A stretch of 64,000 bases of DNA from Citricoccus alkalitolerans. Lineage in GTDB: Bacteria > Actinomycetota > Actinomycetes > Actinomycetales > Micrococcaceae. The DNA lies in contig NZ_BAAALH010000002.1 in NCBI RefSeq assembly GCF_039528175.1, forward strand, positions 1,612,001-1,676,000. The letters run 5' to 3'. Below are positions 24,298-33,182 of the stretch, piece by piece. The notes under the pieces were generated by a model. That model saw only the letters and a program-made list of their open reading frames with translations, ran no database searches and was not told the DNA's origin. Numbering within the stretch: position 1 is the first letter of the stretch; each line of letters opens with the position of its first letter. The position numbers and the translations under genes were made by a program.

Positions 24298-25301
24298 AGG
24301 ACGTCAAGCTGACCGGCGTGCAGAAGGTCGCCGTGCTCCTGATGGACCTGGACCCCGTGGTCGCCTCCGAGGTGATGTCCCACTTCAACGAGGACGAGGC
24401 CCAGGAGGTCTCCGCGGAGATCATGCGGATGAAGAGCGCCGATCCGGACACTGTGGACTTCGTCATGGCGGAGCTGGCCACCATGGTCGACTCCGGCCGG
24501 ACGCCGGCCCGGGGCGGGGCCCACCTGGCCCGCCGGCTCATCTCCGGCGCCTTCGGCGAGGACAAGGCCGGGGACGTCATGGAACGCGCCGCCGGCGTGC
24601 TGGCCGGCAAGGCCTTCGAGTTCCTGGACACCATGGACGCCACCCAGATCCTCGCGCTCATCCACGAGGAGACCCCGCAGATCCAGGCCGTGGTGCTCTC
24701 CAACCTGGACCCGCGCACGGCCTCGGCCGTGCTCTCCGGACTGGACGAGCCGGTCCGCAACGGGGTGGCCTTCCGGATCGCCACCATGGGGACCCCCAGC
24801 ACCGAGGCCGTGCGTGTCACGGCCGAGATCCTCAAGTCCCGTGTCTCCTCGGTGGCGACCGCCCGTGAACAGGCCTCCATCGGCGGCGTGCAGTCACTCG
24901 TGGAGATCGTCAACCGGGCGGACAGTGCCACCGAACGGGGCGTCCTGGAGTACATGGCCGCCACCGACCCGGAGCTCGGCGCCGAGGTGCGGAACCTTAT
25001 GTTCACCTTCGCCGACCTCCTTCGGCTGGACGACCACTCCCTGCAGATGGTGTTGCGTTCCATCCGCATGGACGTGCTGGCCCGGGCCCTTCGTGGCGCG
25101 AACCCCGCCCTGGAGCAGAAGATCCGGCGGAACATGTCCTCGCGCAACGTGGTGGCCCTCAACGAGGAGTCCTCCTCCGTCTCCAAGCTGCGCACGTCGG
25201 AGGTCGAGGAGGCCCGCGGCGAGGTGGTCCGCGAGGTCCGGGCCCTGGAAGCCGCCGGGGAGCTGAACCTCTCGAAGCAGGAGGAGGACGAGTATGTCTG
25301 A
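24294..25301 (+). CDS. fliG: Flagellar motor switch protein FliG
   Basis: A 335-residue FliG. The N-terminal KLTGVQKVAVLLMDLDPVVA and the middle HEETPQIQAVVLSNLDPRTA (EHPQ-like motif degenerate) are recognisable. The C-terminal torque helix carries the charged LMFTFADLLRLDDHSLQMVL-RSIRMD pattern. Overlaps fliF by 4 and fliH by 8 bases. It binds MotA and transmits torque to the MS ring. Normal length, no truncation. Confidence 0.95.
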   Translation: MKDVKLTGVQKVAVLLMDLDPVVASEVMSHFNEDEAQEVSAEIMRMKSADPDTVDFVMAELATMVDSGRTPARGGAHLARRLISGAFGEDKAGDVMERAAGVLAGKAFEFLDTMDATQILALIHEETPQIQAVVLSNLDPRTASAVLSGLDEPVRNGVAFRIATMGTPSTEAVRVTAEILKSRVSSVATAREQASIGGVQSLVEIVNRADSATERGVLEYMAATDPELGAEVRNLMFTFADLLRLDDHSLQMVLRSIRMDVLARALRGANPALEQKIRRNMSSRNVVALNEESSSVSKLRTSEVEEARGEVVREVRALEAAGELNLSKQEEDEYV

Positions 25302-25965
25302 GTCATTGGCTGCCCCTCGCCCGGGCTTCGAACACCACACCGGGCTCCGGTCCCTGCGCATCTCCGAGTACCACGCGGTCCCCGTGTCCGTGGTCTCCTC
25401 ACCCGTGGTGGACGCGGCCGTGATCGAGGGCCGTTCCCGCGGCTACGTGGACGGCCTCCAAGCCGCCCAGGGCCACGCCGACGCCCTCGAGACCACCCGC
25501 CAGGCCGAGCACGAACGGCTGGTGCGGACCACCACCGAACGGACCGAGCAGGCCCTGGCCTCCCTGGGCCACGCTGCGGCCCAGCTCACCGCGTCCATGG
25601 TCCATGCCCTGGACGCGGCCGAGGACACCGTCTTCGACATCGCCTGCCAGGTCGCCGAGATCATCCTCGACGCCGAACTCTCCGAGGCCTCCGTGGCCGC
25701 CCGCTCCGCCATCCACCGCGCCCTGACCGCCAGGACGCCCTCCCCGGTGCACACCATCCGCCTGCACCCCGACGCGGTGCGCGCGGCGACCACCGCCGCC
25801 CCGGTGCCGGCCGGCGTCGAGCTGGTGGCCGATCCGGCCCTGCAGCCCGGCGGGGCCGTGGCCGTGTACCGGGACGGCTGGCTCGAGGCCGGGGTGGAGG
25901 ACGCCCTGGCGCGGGTCCGCAGCTACGCGTCCGGGGTGCGTCATGACGGTGGGGCAGACCGATGA
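25294..25965 (+). CDS. fliH: Flagellar export apparatus protein FliH
   Basis: A 223-residue FliH, regulator and linker of the FliI ATPase. The N-terminus is variable, the middle (about residues 60-110) is charged and likely coiled (SRGYVDGLQAAQGHADALET), and the C-terminal part (VFDIACQVAEIILDAELSEA) matches the E/V-type stator-like domain. It overlaps fliG by 8 bases and fliI by 4 (ATGA). Sequence conservation is weak, but order and length support the call. Confidence 0.87.
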   Translation: MSESLAAPRPGFEHHTGLRSLRISEYHAVPVSVVSSPVVDAAVIEGRSRGYVDGLQAAQGHADALETTRQAEHERLVRTTTERTEQALASLGHAAAQLTASMVHALDAAEDTVFDIACQVAEIILDAELSEASVAARSAIHRALTARTPSPVHTIRLHPDAVRAATTAAPVPAGVELVADPALQPGGAVAVYRDGWLEAGVEDALARVRSYASGVRHDGGADR

Positions 25966-27335
25966 CCGTCACCCTCTCCACCGCGGAACTGTCCGCGCAC
26001 CTGGACCGCCACGTCGCCTCGATCCGCCGCCTGGCCGCCCCGGTGGCCTGCGGGACCGTCGTCTCCTCGCAGGGACTGCGCGCCACCATCGGCGGGCTCG
26101 CGGTCGCCGTCGGGGACGTGGTGACCGTGGGCGAGGGCCCGGACGGCCTCGGCGGTGTGGACGCCGAGGTGGTGGCCGTGAACCGCACCGAGGCCACCGT
26201 GATGCCGCTCGCCGACGGCTGGGCCCCCTTCGCCGGTGCCCCTGTGGCACGCTCGCACCGTGGGGGCCAGATCCCCGTGGGCGACGGACTCATCGGCCGC
26301 GTCATCGACGGCCTCGGCCGGCCGATCGACGGCAAGGGACCGCTCACCGGGGTCCGGTCCGTCCCCGTGCAGAACTCCGCCCCGAGGGCCCTGGACCGCG
26401 CCCGCGTGGACGCACAGATCGGCACCGGGGTGCGCGCCGTGGACACCTTCACCGCCCTGGGACGCGGCCAGCGGATCGGCCTGTTCGCCGGCTCCGGCGT
26501 GGGCAAATCATCCCTGCTGTCCATGTTCGCCCGCGGCACGGACGCCGAGGTCTCCGTGATCGCCCTCGTGGGCGAACGCGGTCGCGAGGTGCGCGGTTTC
26601 CTCGAGGACGACCTGGGCCCGGAGGGTCTGGCCCGGTCGGTGGTGGTGGTGGCCACCGGAGACGAACCGGCCATGATGCGCCGCAAGGCCGCCTTCACCG
26701 CCACCCGGATCGCCGAGCAGTTCCGGGACGAGGGCCGCCACGCCGTGCTGATGATGGACTCGCTGACGCGCGTGGCCATGGCCCAGCGCGAGATCGGGCT
26801 GTCCGCGGGCGAGCCGCCGGCCACGCGGGGTTACCCGCCGTCCACGTTCTCCCTGCTGGCCCAGCTGCTGGAGCGCGCCGGCACGGACCGGGCCGGCTCC
26901 GTCACCGGCATCTACACCGTGCTGGTGGACGGTGACGACCACAACGACCCGGTGGCGGACTCCGCCCGTTCCATCCTGGACGGGCACCTCGTGCTGGACC
27001 GTGCCCTGGCGGTGGCCGGGCACTTCCCGTCCATCGACGTGCTGGCCTCCATCTCCCGCGTGGCCTCGGCCGTGACCGGGGCCACGGACAAGGTGAACAT
27101 CACCTCGGTGCGCCGGGCCATGGCCGAACAGCGGGACGTGCAGGACCTGGTCGACGTGGGCGCCTACGTCCCCGGCACCCGGCCCCTGGCCGACGCCGCG
27201 CTGGCCGCCCAAGACGAGATCAACGGATTCCTGCGCCAGGACATGGACGACTCCACCGCACTGACCGAGGCCTGGGCCCGGCTGGGACGGCTCGTCGCGG
27301 TGCTGGACGTCGATCCCGCCGGGAGGGTCGCCTGA
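25962..27335 (+). CDS. fliI: Flagellum-specific ATPase FliI
   Basis: A 457-residue type III export ATPase. The P-loop is FAGSGVGKSSLL (about residues 175-186), Walker B is HAVLMMDSLTR, and GEPPATRGYPPSTFSLLAQL is the family signature. The N-terminal beta domain (about 1-100) and the C-terminal helical part are complete. It is translationally coupled to fliH (ATGA) and to fliJ (one-base overlap). It energises substrate unfolding and entry with FliH and FliJ. Confidence 0.95.
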   Translation: MTVTLSTAELSAHLDRHVASIRRLAAPVACGTVVSSQGLRATIGGLAVAVGDVVTVGEGPDGLGGVDAEVVAVNRTEATVMPLADGWAPFAGAPVARSHRGGQIPVGDGLIGRVIDGLGRPIDGKGPLTGVRSVPVQNSAPRALDRARVDAQIGTGVRAVDTFTALGRGQRIGLFAGSGVGKSSLLSMFARGTDAEVSVIALVGERGREVRGFLEDDLGPEGLARSVVVVATGDEPAMMRRKAAFTATRIAEQFRDEGRHAVLMMDSLTRVAMAQREIGLSAGEPPATRGYPPSTFSLLAQLLERAGTDRAGSVTGIYTVLVDGDDHNDPVADSARSILDGHLVLDRALAVAGHFPSIDVLASISRVASAVTGATDKVNITSVRRAMAEQRDVQDLVDVGAYVPGTRPLADAALAAQDEINGFLRQDMDDSTALTEAWARLGRLVAVLDVDPAGRVA

Positions 27336-27793
27336 TGGCCGCCTTCAAGCTCTCCTCCCTGCTCAAGGTCCGCCGCATCCAGGAGGACCAGGCCGCGGCC
27401 GGGCTCCACCAGGCCCGGATCACGGCCCGCGGCGTGCAACGCCGTGCCGCCGACGAGCGTGAACTGCTCGAGGACCTCGGCGGGCAGAGCGTGCTGGCCG
27501 CCGCCGGCATCGCCCGGGCGAGCGCCGCCCGCCAGCTCTCCGAGATCAGAGCCACCCAGCAGGTGGCCGACGGTGAGGTGGACGCCGCGGAGAAGGCCCT
27601 CATGCTCGCCCGGCAGGCCCGCCGCAGCGCCGAACTGCTCAAAGAACGCCACGACGCCACGATGCGGGCGCTCGACTCCCGCGCCGAACAACAGCTGCTC
27701 GACGAACTCGTCTCGGCCCAGCACCACCGAGATCGCGAGAACCGTGAGGACCGCCATGAGACTGTCCGAGACGTGAAGGAGGGGGAGTCCTGA
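27335..27793 (+). CDS. fliJ: Flagellar export protein FliJ
   Basis: A 152-residue, nearly all-helical coiled-coil protein with the FliJ start MAAFKLSSLLKVRRIQEDQA and many Arg/Glu heptads (QARRSAELLKERHDATMRAL). It fits between fliI and the NlpC/P60 gene with one-base overlaps at both ends. FliJ couples FliI to FlhA and escorts chaperones. Sequence similarity between FliJ proteins is low, so gene order carries much of the weight. Confidence 0.85.
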   Translation: MAAFKLSSLLKVRRIQEDQAAAGLHQARITARGVQRRAADERELLEDLGGQSVLAAAGIARASAARQLSEIRATQQVADGEVDAAEKALMLARQARRSAELLKERHDATMRALDSRAEQQLLDELVSAQHHRDRENREDRHETVRDVKEGES

Positions 27794-28551
27794 TGCCGAT
27801 GGCCGTGATTGAAGCGCGCATGGCGCAGATCGAGTCGAACCTCCAGGCGCTGTCCCCGCACCGGTCCTTCGCCGGCAGCGTGGGCCGGCCCGGCGGAGCC
27901 AGCACAACCGGCGTGAGCGGTGCGGGCGGGATCATCGGATCCACCACGGGGGGCCTCCCTGGCGCCGACACCGCAGCAGCTGCGGACGGCTTCTCCGCGG
28001 CGCTCGAGGAGGCCCTCGGCGCCGCTACGGGTCCTGACTCCGCGCCGGGATCCGACGCCGTCTCGTCCGCCGGCGTCACCCGTGCGGGCGGCGCCTCCAG
28101 GGGCACCGCTGCCGGGACCGCGTTCGGCACCACCATTGTCGAGACTGCCGAGAAGTACCTCGGTACCCCCTACGTGTGGGGCGGCAACTCCCCGTCGCAG
28201 GGCTTCGACTGCTCCGGCCTGGTCAAGTACGTCATGAATGAACTCGGCGTGGACATGCCCCGCGTCGCACGGGACCAGGCCAAGGTCGGCACCGAGGTTG
28301 CCTCGCTCGCCGAGGCCCAGCCCGGCGACCTGCTCGGCATGCGCAATGGCAGCCACATCGCCATCTACCTGGGCGACAACAAGATCCTGCACGCGCCGCA
28401 GCCCGGCGAGAACGTATCCATCCGTTCGCTGTTCTCGTGGGACGACATCGACACCATCCGGCGCGTGGTTCCTGCTGGCGGATCCGGTTCCGCCTCCCAG
28501 TCCGGTTCCACGCGCGCCGCCTTCGAACAGCTGGCAGGTGCCTCGGAATGA
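27793..28551 (+). CDS. NlpC/P60 peptidoglycan hydrolase in flagellar operon
   Basis: A 252-residue protein with a C-terminal NlpC/P60 cysteine peptidase domain (about residues 115-235). The catalytic Cys140 lies in FDCSGL, His188 in GSHIAIYLG, and a third polar residue follows in ILHAPQPG. Residues 1-30 form a coiled helix (MAVIEARMAQIESNLQAL), and 35-110 are an Ala/Gly/Thr-rich linker. No signal peptide is present, so it may leave through the flagellar export apparatus. It probably opens the cell wall for the rod, the role FlgJ plays elsewhere. It overlaps fliJ by one and fliK by four bases. Confidence 0.88.
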   Translation: MPMAVIEARMAQIESNLQALSPHRSFAGSVGRPGGASTTGVSGAGGIIGSTTGGLPGADTAAAADGFSAALEEALGAATGPDSAPGSDAVSSAGVTRAGGASRGTAAGTAFGTTIVETAEKYLGTPYVWGGNSPSQGFDCSGLVKYVMNELGVDMPRVARDQAKVGTEVASLAEAQPGDLLGMRNGSHIAIYLGDNKILHAPQPGENVSIRSLFSWDDIDTIRRVVPAGGSGSASQSGSTRAAFEQLAGASE

Positions 28552-30107
28552 TCGGCTCACCGTTGATCTCACTCATCCCCGGCCCGACGCCGGATCCGGC
28601 CCGCTCGCTGTCCGGTGCCGGCCCCGGCTCCGCAGCCTCTCGTGCCGGCGGTGCCGGTTCCGCGAGCTTGGCCGGTGCGGATGCGTCCGGGCCCCGCTTC
28701 GCGGATCACCTGCGCGACGCCTCCGGCAGCAGGGCTGACCCGACCTCCGACGGGGCCGGTGAGGGCACCGACGCCACCTCCTTCCTGCCGCCGGACTACA
28801 CCCCGGAGCGCACAGGCCGCGAGTACTCCCGGCCCGTCTCCCTGGACGGAGTGCGTTCCGCGGAGGACGCCGGCCCGGGAGATGCCGGTCAGGCCGACCA
28901 GGCCGGCGCGCCTGCCGGGGCTAGCGTCGAGACCAGCGCCGAGACCCGTGCTGCGACCGCAGCAGAAACGATCCACGCCGTCGTGCCGGAATCCTCTGAT
29001 GCCGATGTCGATGCCGATGCCGCTGCCGGTGTGGCGGGGTCCGCTGCCGGCGGACCGGGCAGCGCTGGTGCCACCGTCGCTGGCGCCCCGGGTGCGGCTG
29101 ACATGGGCACGTCCGGGATCTCCGGCATCTCGGGCGGTACTGCGGCGGGGGCAGGGACCGTCCCCGGTGCCACCTCCACGTCCGCGGGGTCAGGGGCGGC
29201 TACGGGGTCGGACGCCGTCATCGTCACCGGCACTCAGAACCCCTCCAGCACGGTATTCAATCCGCTGCAGAACCCGGCCCACGGGTCCCCACAGTCGGCG
29301 GTGCAGACCCCGGGGTCCCCCGTCTCATCTTCGTCCTTCTCGTCCTTCTCGTCCTCCTCGTCGTCCTGGGTGGCCGGTACGCCGTCCACGGGAGAGCCTG
29401 CCGTGGCCGGCGCCACCGCCGGAACTGCCACCGCCGGAACCTCCACTGCCGGCGCCTCCACGGCCACCGGAACCGCCGCCAACGCCACCCCTGGCACCGC
29501 CCACGCCACTGTGCAGGCCGCGGCCGCCACCCTTCCGGCCGCCGCGGGCACCCAGGCCCCCGCCGTCGTTCCCGCTCCGTCCTCCGCGGGGGCCACGCCG
29601 GCCCCGGCCGTGCGCGCGTGGACCGTCCAGCAGCTCTCCACCCCCGTGGTGCAGGCCGCCGGACGGGCGGTCAGCCTGTCGAACGGCACCCACCTGGCCA
29701 CGGTCCGCATCAGTCCCGAGGCCCTCGGTCCGGTGACCATCGAGGCCACCAGCCGGGACGGCGTCGTGCGCCTGGAGATGACGGCCGCCACCGAGGCCGG
29801 GCGGGAGAACCTGCGCGCCGTCCTGGGCGAATTGCGCCGGGAACTGGCCGGAGCCCAGGCGGGAGCGAGCTTGGACCTGTCCGCTGGTTCCTCCGGACAC
29901 CGCGATGCGAACGCCGCCGGACCGGGCCCCGGGCCATCATCCGGGGGCCGCGGCGGCGACGGGAAGGACCAGGAGGACGACGGCGTCGGGAACACCCCGG
30001 GCGGGGCTACCGTCCTCGGTTCCGACCCCGCAGAACCCCTCACCGCCGGCGCCGCACTGGACGCCGGACCGCAGGACGGGACGGGCGGGCTCGATGTCTA
30101 CGCCTGA
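28548..30107 (+). CDS. fliK: Flagellar hook-length control protein FliK
   Basis: A 519-residue FliK. Only the C-terminal domain (about residues 370-450) is conserved: LSNGTHLATVRISPEALGPV with TIEATSRDGVVRLEMTA. The rest is Ala/Gly/Thr/Ser-rich low complexity, as expected for a molecular ruler, and includes a Ser-Phe run near 262-272 encoded by a 9-base repeat. The ATG at 28548 overlaps the NlpC gene. FliK sets hook length and switches export specificity. It ends the flgB operon and is followed by a GCATAGGG motif. Confidence 0.85.
   Translation: MIGSPLISLIPGPTPDPARSLSGAGPGSAASRAGGAGSASLAGADASGPRFADHLRDASGSRADPTSDGAGEGTDATSFLPPDYTPERTGREYSRPVSLDGVRSAEDAGPGDAGQADQAGAPAGASVETSAETRAATAAETIHAVVPESSDADVDADAAAGVAGSAAGGPGSAGATVAGAPGAADMGTSGISGISGGTAAGAGTVPGATSTSAGSGAATGSDAVIVTGTQNPSSTVFNPLQNPAHGSPQSAVQTPGSPVSSSSFSSFSSSSSSWVAGTPSTGEPAVAGATAGTATAGTSTAGASTATGTAANATPGTAHATVQAAAATLPAAAGTQAPAVVPAPSSAGATPAPAVRAWTVQQLSTPVVQAAGRAVSLSNGTHLATVRISPEALGPVTIEATSRDGVVRLEMTAATEAGRENLRAVLGELRRELAGAQAGASLDLSAGSSGHRDANAAGPGPGPSSGGRGGDGKDQEDDGVGNTPGGATVLGSDPAEPLTAGAALDAGPQDGTGGLDVYA
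29322..29370 (+). repeat. Short tandem repeat in fliK (Ser/Phe codons)
   Basis: About three copies of a 9-base unit TTCTCGTCC followed by TCC/TCG codons. The unit is a multiple of three, so copy changes would alter length, not frame. Confidence 0.6.
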
Positions 30108-30120
30108 ACCGGATCCCGAC

Positions 30121-30128
30121 GCATAGGG
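30121..30128 (+). promoter_or_regulatory. GCATAGGG motif upstream of flgD
   Basis: Exact GCATAGGG, 14 bases after the fliK stop and 102 bases before the flgD start. No AAAC element lies at the usual distance, so it is the least supported member of the set. Confidence 0.4.
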
Positions 30129-30229
30129 ACACCGGACCACCCCCGGGCCACGGCTCAGGAACTCTCAGCGCACCCGAACCGAACACCGCATCGACGACCG
30201 AATCGACCACCGAACCGCAGGAGCCACGG

Positions 30230-30691
30230 ATGCCAGACCCGATCACCCCGGCAGCCACCGGCGCATCCACCGTCACCCTGGATGCCGCCCGCCAGGCGCG
30301 TGCGACCGCCACCGGGCCGGCTCAGGAGATGAACGAAGAGGTGTTCCTCAAGCTGCTGGTGACGCAGCTGCAGAACCAGGACCCGTCCTCGCCCATGGAC
30401 ACCAACCAGATGGTGTCCCAGGCCGCACAGCTGTCCATGACCGAGACCCTCAACGGCATCTCCAAGACCCTGCAGACCCAGAGCGCCGCCAGCTCCATGT
30501 CCACGGCGGCCGTCCTGATCGGTCAGGACGTCGAGTGGAGGGACGCCAGCACCGGGGAAGTCTCCACTGGCACCGTGACCGGCGCCCTGTTCCAGAACGG
30601 GGAGACCCGGTTGGAGATCGAGGGATCCGAGACGACCGTGACGCTGTCGCAGATCAGCGCGCTCGGGGCCAAGCCCACAACCGACGACTAG
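30230..30691 (+). CDS. flgD: Flagellar hook assembly scaffold FlgD
   Basis: A 153-residue FlgD, the cap that guides hook polymerisation. The core MNEEVFLKLLVTQLQNQDPS-SPMD-NQMVSQAAQ is the family signature. The C-terminal half (IGQDVEWRDASTGEVSTGTV) is a short beta domain. CAGGAGCC lies just upstream of the ATG. It is short compared with enterobacterial FlgD but normal for Gram-positives. It is followed by a 85-base gap with a tandem repeat before flgE. Confidence 0.93.
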   Translation: MPDPITPAATGASTVTLDAARQARATATGPAQEMNEEVFLKLLVTQLQNQDPSSPMDTNQMVSQAAQLSMTETLNGISKTLQTQSAASSMSTAAVLIGQDVEWRDASTGEVSTGTVTGALFQNGETRLEIEGSETTVTLSQISALGAKPTTDD

Positions 30692-30700
30692 ACACCCCGC

Positions 30701-30765
30701 CCCAACAGGCATCAGACCCAACCACACCAGGCATCAGACCCCACCACACCAGGCAACACACCAGG
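30701..30765 (+). repeat. Direct repeats between flgD and flgE
   Basis: About two and a half copies of a 21-22-base unit containing AGGCATCAGACCC and CCACACC. No protein is encoded here. It may be a slippage product or a leader element of flgE. Confidence 0.6.
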
Positions 30766-30776
30766 AAGGCACCACC

Positions 30777-31955
30777 ATGCTCCGTTCACTGAACACCGGC
30801 GTCTCCGGCATGAGTGCGCACCAGCAGATGCTGGATGTCACCGCCAACAACATCGCCAACGTCAACACCACCGGCTACAAGGCCGCCACCGTCACCTTCC
30901 AGGACACCCTGTCCCAGATGGCTCAGAACGCCGGCGCCCCGGGCACCGGACTCGGTGGCACCAACCCCGCCCAGGTAGGACTCGGTGTGCGCACGGCCGC
31001 CATCACCACCGACCACGGTGTCGGCTCCATGATGTCCACCGGCAAGGCCACGGACCTGATGATCGGCGGCGAGGGCTACTTCGTGGTTTCCAAGGGCGGT
31101 GAGCAGCTCTACACCCGCGCCGGCTCCTTCAATCTGGACGCTGCGGGCAACCTGGTGACCCCGGACGGCGCGCAGCTCAACGGCTGGGTCGCCGGCCCCG
31201 ACGGCACCGTTCAGCCCGGTGGCGCCGCCGTGCCGCTGAGCATCGATGCCCTGGCCACGTCGCCGGCCCGTGCCACCACGTCCGCGGAGATGGGTGGCAA
31301 CCTGCCCAACGAGGCCGCGGCCGGTGACACCCGCGTGCGTGAGGTGACCGTGCGCGACGGCGCCGGCAACCCGCGTTCGCTGACCCTGACCTTCACCCGC
31401 ACCGCCGGTGGCTGGGGTGTCTCCGGCCAGGACGCCAACGGAGCCACCGGCACCGGCACCGTGGCCTTCAACGCCCAGGGCCAGCAGACCGGCACCAGCT
31501 CCCTGAACGTCGGCGGGATCACCGTGGACCTGTCCGCGCTGACCGGGTACGCCGGCATGGACACCTCGGCCTTCACTGGCCAGGATGGCGCTTCCGCCGG
31601 CACCATCGTGGGCTTCTCCATCGCCCAGGACGGCACCATCAACGGCACCTTCTCCAATGGTGACCTGCGCGCCGTGGGCCAGGTCGCCATCGCTTCCTTC
31701 GCCAACCCCGCCGGTCTGGAGAAGGCCGGGTCCTCCGCCTTCCGCGCCACCGCCAACTCCGGCGAACCCGCCCTCGGAGTCCCCGGCGACGACGGCTTCG
31801 GCGCCCTGGCCGCCGGCACCCTGGAGGGCTCCAACACGGACCTCGCCAAGGAGTTCACGAACCTGATCATGGCCCAGCGCGGCTTCCAGGCCTCCGCCCG
31901 CATCGTGACCACCTCGGACGAGGTCCTGTCCGAGCTGACCAACCTGAAGCGCTAG
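30777..31955 (+). CDS. flgE: Flagellar hook protein FlgE
   Basis: A 392-residue hook protein. MLRSLNTGVSGMSAHQQMLD with TANNIANVNTTGYKAATVTF is the conserved N-terminus. GEGYFVVSKGGEQLYTRAGS is the characteristic domain motif, and the C-terminus SNTDLAKEFTNLIMAQRGFQ with ASARIVTTSDEVLSELTNLK is complete. AGGAAGGCACCACC precedes the ATG. It is the only FlgE/F/G-type protein in the window, so distal rod proteins FlgF and FlgG are not encoded here. Confidence 0.95.
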   Translation: MLRSLNTGVSGMSAHQQMLDVTANNIANVNTTGYKAATVTFQDTLSQMAQNAGAPGTGLGGTNPAQVGLGVRTAAITTDHGVGSMMSTGKATDLMIGGEGYFVVSKGGEQLYTRAGSFNLDAAGNLVTPDGAQLNGWVAGPDGTVQPGGAAVPLSIDALATSPARATTSAEMGGNLPNEAAAGDTRVREVTVRDGAGNPRSLTLTFTRTAGGWGVSGQDANGATGTGTVAFNAQGQQTGTSSLNVGGITVDLSALTGYAGMDTSAFTGQDGASAGTIVGFSIAQDGTINGTFSNGDLRAVGQVAIASFANPAGLEKAGSSAFRATANSGEPALGVPGDDGFGALAAGTLEGSNTDLAKEFTNLIMAQRGFQASARIVTTSDEVLSELTNLKR

Positions 31956-31991
31956 CGGCCACGCCGCCGGCAGCCACCGAAAGGACCAGCC

Positions 31992-32288
31992 ATGATCCTC
32001 TTGACCACCCTGCGCGGCGAACGCTTCGGGCTCAATCCCGACCTCGTGGAGGAGATCCGCGCCAACGGCGCGAACTGCGTGGTCACCATGATCACCGGCC
32101 GGTCCCACACCGCCCGGGAGGACATCGACACCGTCCAGGAGATCCTCCACGACCACCGGGTGGACCTGCTGCGGCAGGCCTCCCACCCGCCCGCAGAATC
32201 CGGCGAGCAGCCAGGCCGACCCGAGCACCCCTGGCATCATCCGGACCACCCCGATTACCTCACGCCCGTCCCCGACAAGGAGCACTGA
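31992..32288 (+). CDS. flbD: FlbD-family flagellar protein
   Basis: A 98-residue protein. Residues 1-55 (MILLTTLRGERFGLNPDLVE, then NCVVTMITGRSHTAREDIDT) match the short FlbD family often placed between flgE and motA in Gram-positive motility operons. The C-terminal 40 residues are rich in Pro and His and not conserved. GAAAGGACC lies before the ATG. Its role is not established; it is thought to help assembly. It is followed by motA after 3 bases. Confidence 0.85.
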   Translation: MILLTTLRGERFGLNPDLVEEIRANGANCVVTMITGRSHTAREDIDTVQEILHDHRVDLLRQASHPPAESGEQPGRPEHPWHHPDHPDYLTPVPDKEH

Positions 32289-32291
32289 GCC

Positions 32292-33182
32292 GTGGACCCC
32301 TTGATGATCATCGGCATCATCGCCGCCTTCGCCTCCCTCTTCGTCATGGTGATCATGGAGGGCGGTTCCATCTCCTCCCTGTTCATCGTGGCGCCCATGA
32401 TCATCGTGTTCGGCGGCACCATCGCCGTCTCGCTGATGGGAACCACACTGGGAGACCTGAAAAACGTCGGCAAGGTCTTCGGCTGGGCCTTCAAGGGGCG
32501 GGTCCGCCCGCCGCGGGAGGTGATCGAGGAGATCTCATCCCTCTCCGCCAAGGCCCGCGGCGGCTCCCTGCTGGAGCTCGAGGCCGAGGCGGAGAAGACA
32601 GGGGACCCGCTCATCCGCTCGGCCATCACCGGGCTGGCGGACGGACTGGACTCCGATGCCCTCGGTGACCTGCTCGAGGCTCAGAAGAACACCCGGCGCG
32701 ACGAGGTCATGTCCGTGTCCAACTGGTTCTCCCAGATGGGCGGCTATGCCCCGACCATCGGCATCGTGGGAACCGTGGCCTCGCTGATCCACGTCATGGA
32801 GAACCTGGCGGAGCCGGAGAACATCGGTCACATGATCGCCGCGGCCTTCGTGGCCACCCTGTGGGGCCTGCTCACCGCCAACTTCTTCTGGCACCCGATC
32901 GCCACCCGCATCCGGCGGCTGTGCGAGCTCGAGCAGTCCAACCTGGAACTCGTGGTGGAGGGCGCGCTGGCCATCCAGTCCGGTCTGAACTCCACCGCCC
33001 TCAGCGACCGTCTGCACGCTTTGGTTCCGGACTATCGGCTCGCTCAGGGCGGCAAGGGCAAGGCCAAGGACGCCGCGGATCACGACGGCGGCGGCGCCGG
33101 TCCCAGCTCCACGCGCCTTGGCACCGGCTCGACCACCGGCAAGGGAAAGTCTGGCAAGTCCGGGAAGTCGAAGGCCGCGTAG
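32292..33182 (+). CDS. motA: Flagellar stator protein MotA
   Basis: A 296-residue MotA, proton-channel subunit of the stator. Four membrane segments are visible (about residues 5-25, 32-52, 145-170 and 180-205), with the cytoplasmic loop FGWAFKGRVRPPREVIEEIS carrying the charged residues that contact FliG. MGGYAPTIGIVGTVASLIHV and AFVATLWGLLTANFFWHPIA are conserved. The C-terminal 40 residues form a Lys/Gly/Ser-rich tail. The start is GTG 32292. motB follows directly with no gap. Confidence 0.93.
   Translation: MDPLMIIGIIAAFASLFVMVIMEGGSISSLFIVAPMIIVFGGTIAVSLMGTTLGDLKNVGKVFGWAFKGRVRPPREVIEEISSLSAKARGGSLLELEAEAEKTGDPLIRSAITGLADGLDSDALGDLLEAQKNTRRDEVMSVSNWFSQMGGYAPTIGIVGTVASLIHVMENLAEPENIGHMIAAAFVATLWGLLTANFFWHPIATRIRRLCELEQSNLELVVEGALAIQSGLNSTALSDRLHALVPDYRLAQGGKGKAKDAADHDGGGAGPSSTRLGTGSTTGKGKSGKSGKSKAA

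Noticed and set aside
29322..29370. Phase-variable repeat in fliK
   Set aside because: The unit is a multiple of three, so it cannot switch the frame on and off.
30701..30765. CRISPR-like short repeats between flgD and flgE
   Set aside because: The units are adjacent without unique spacers and there are only about two and a half.
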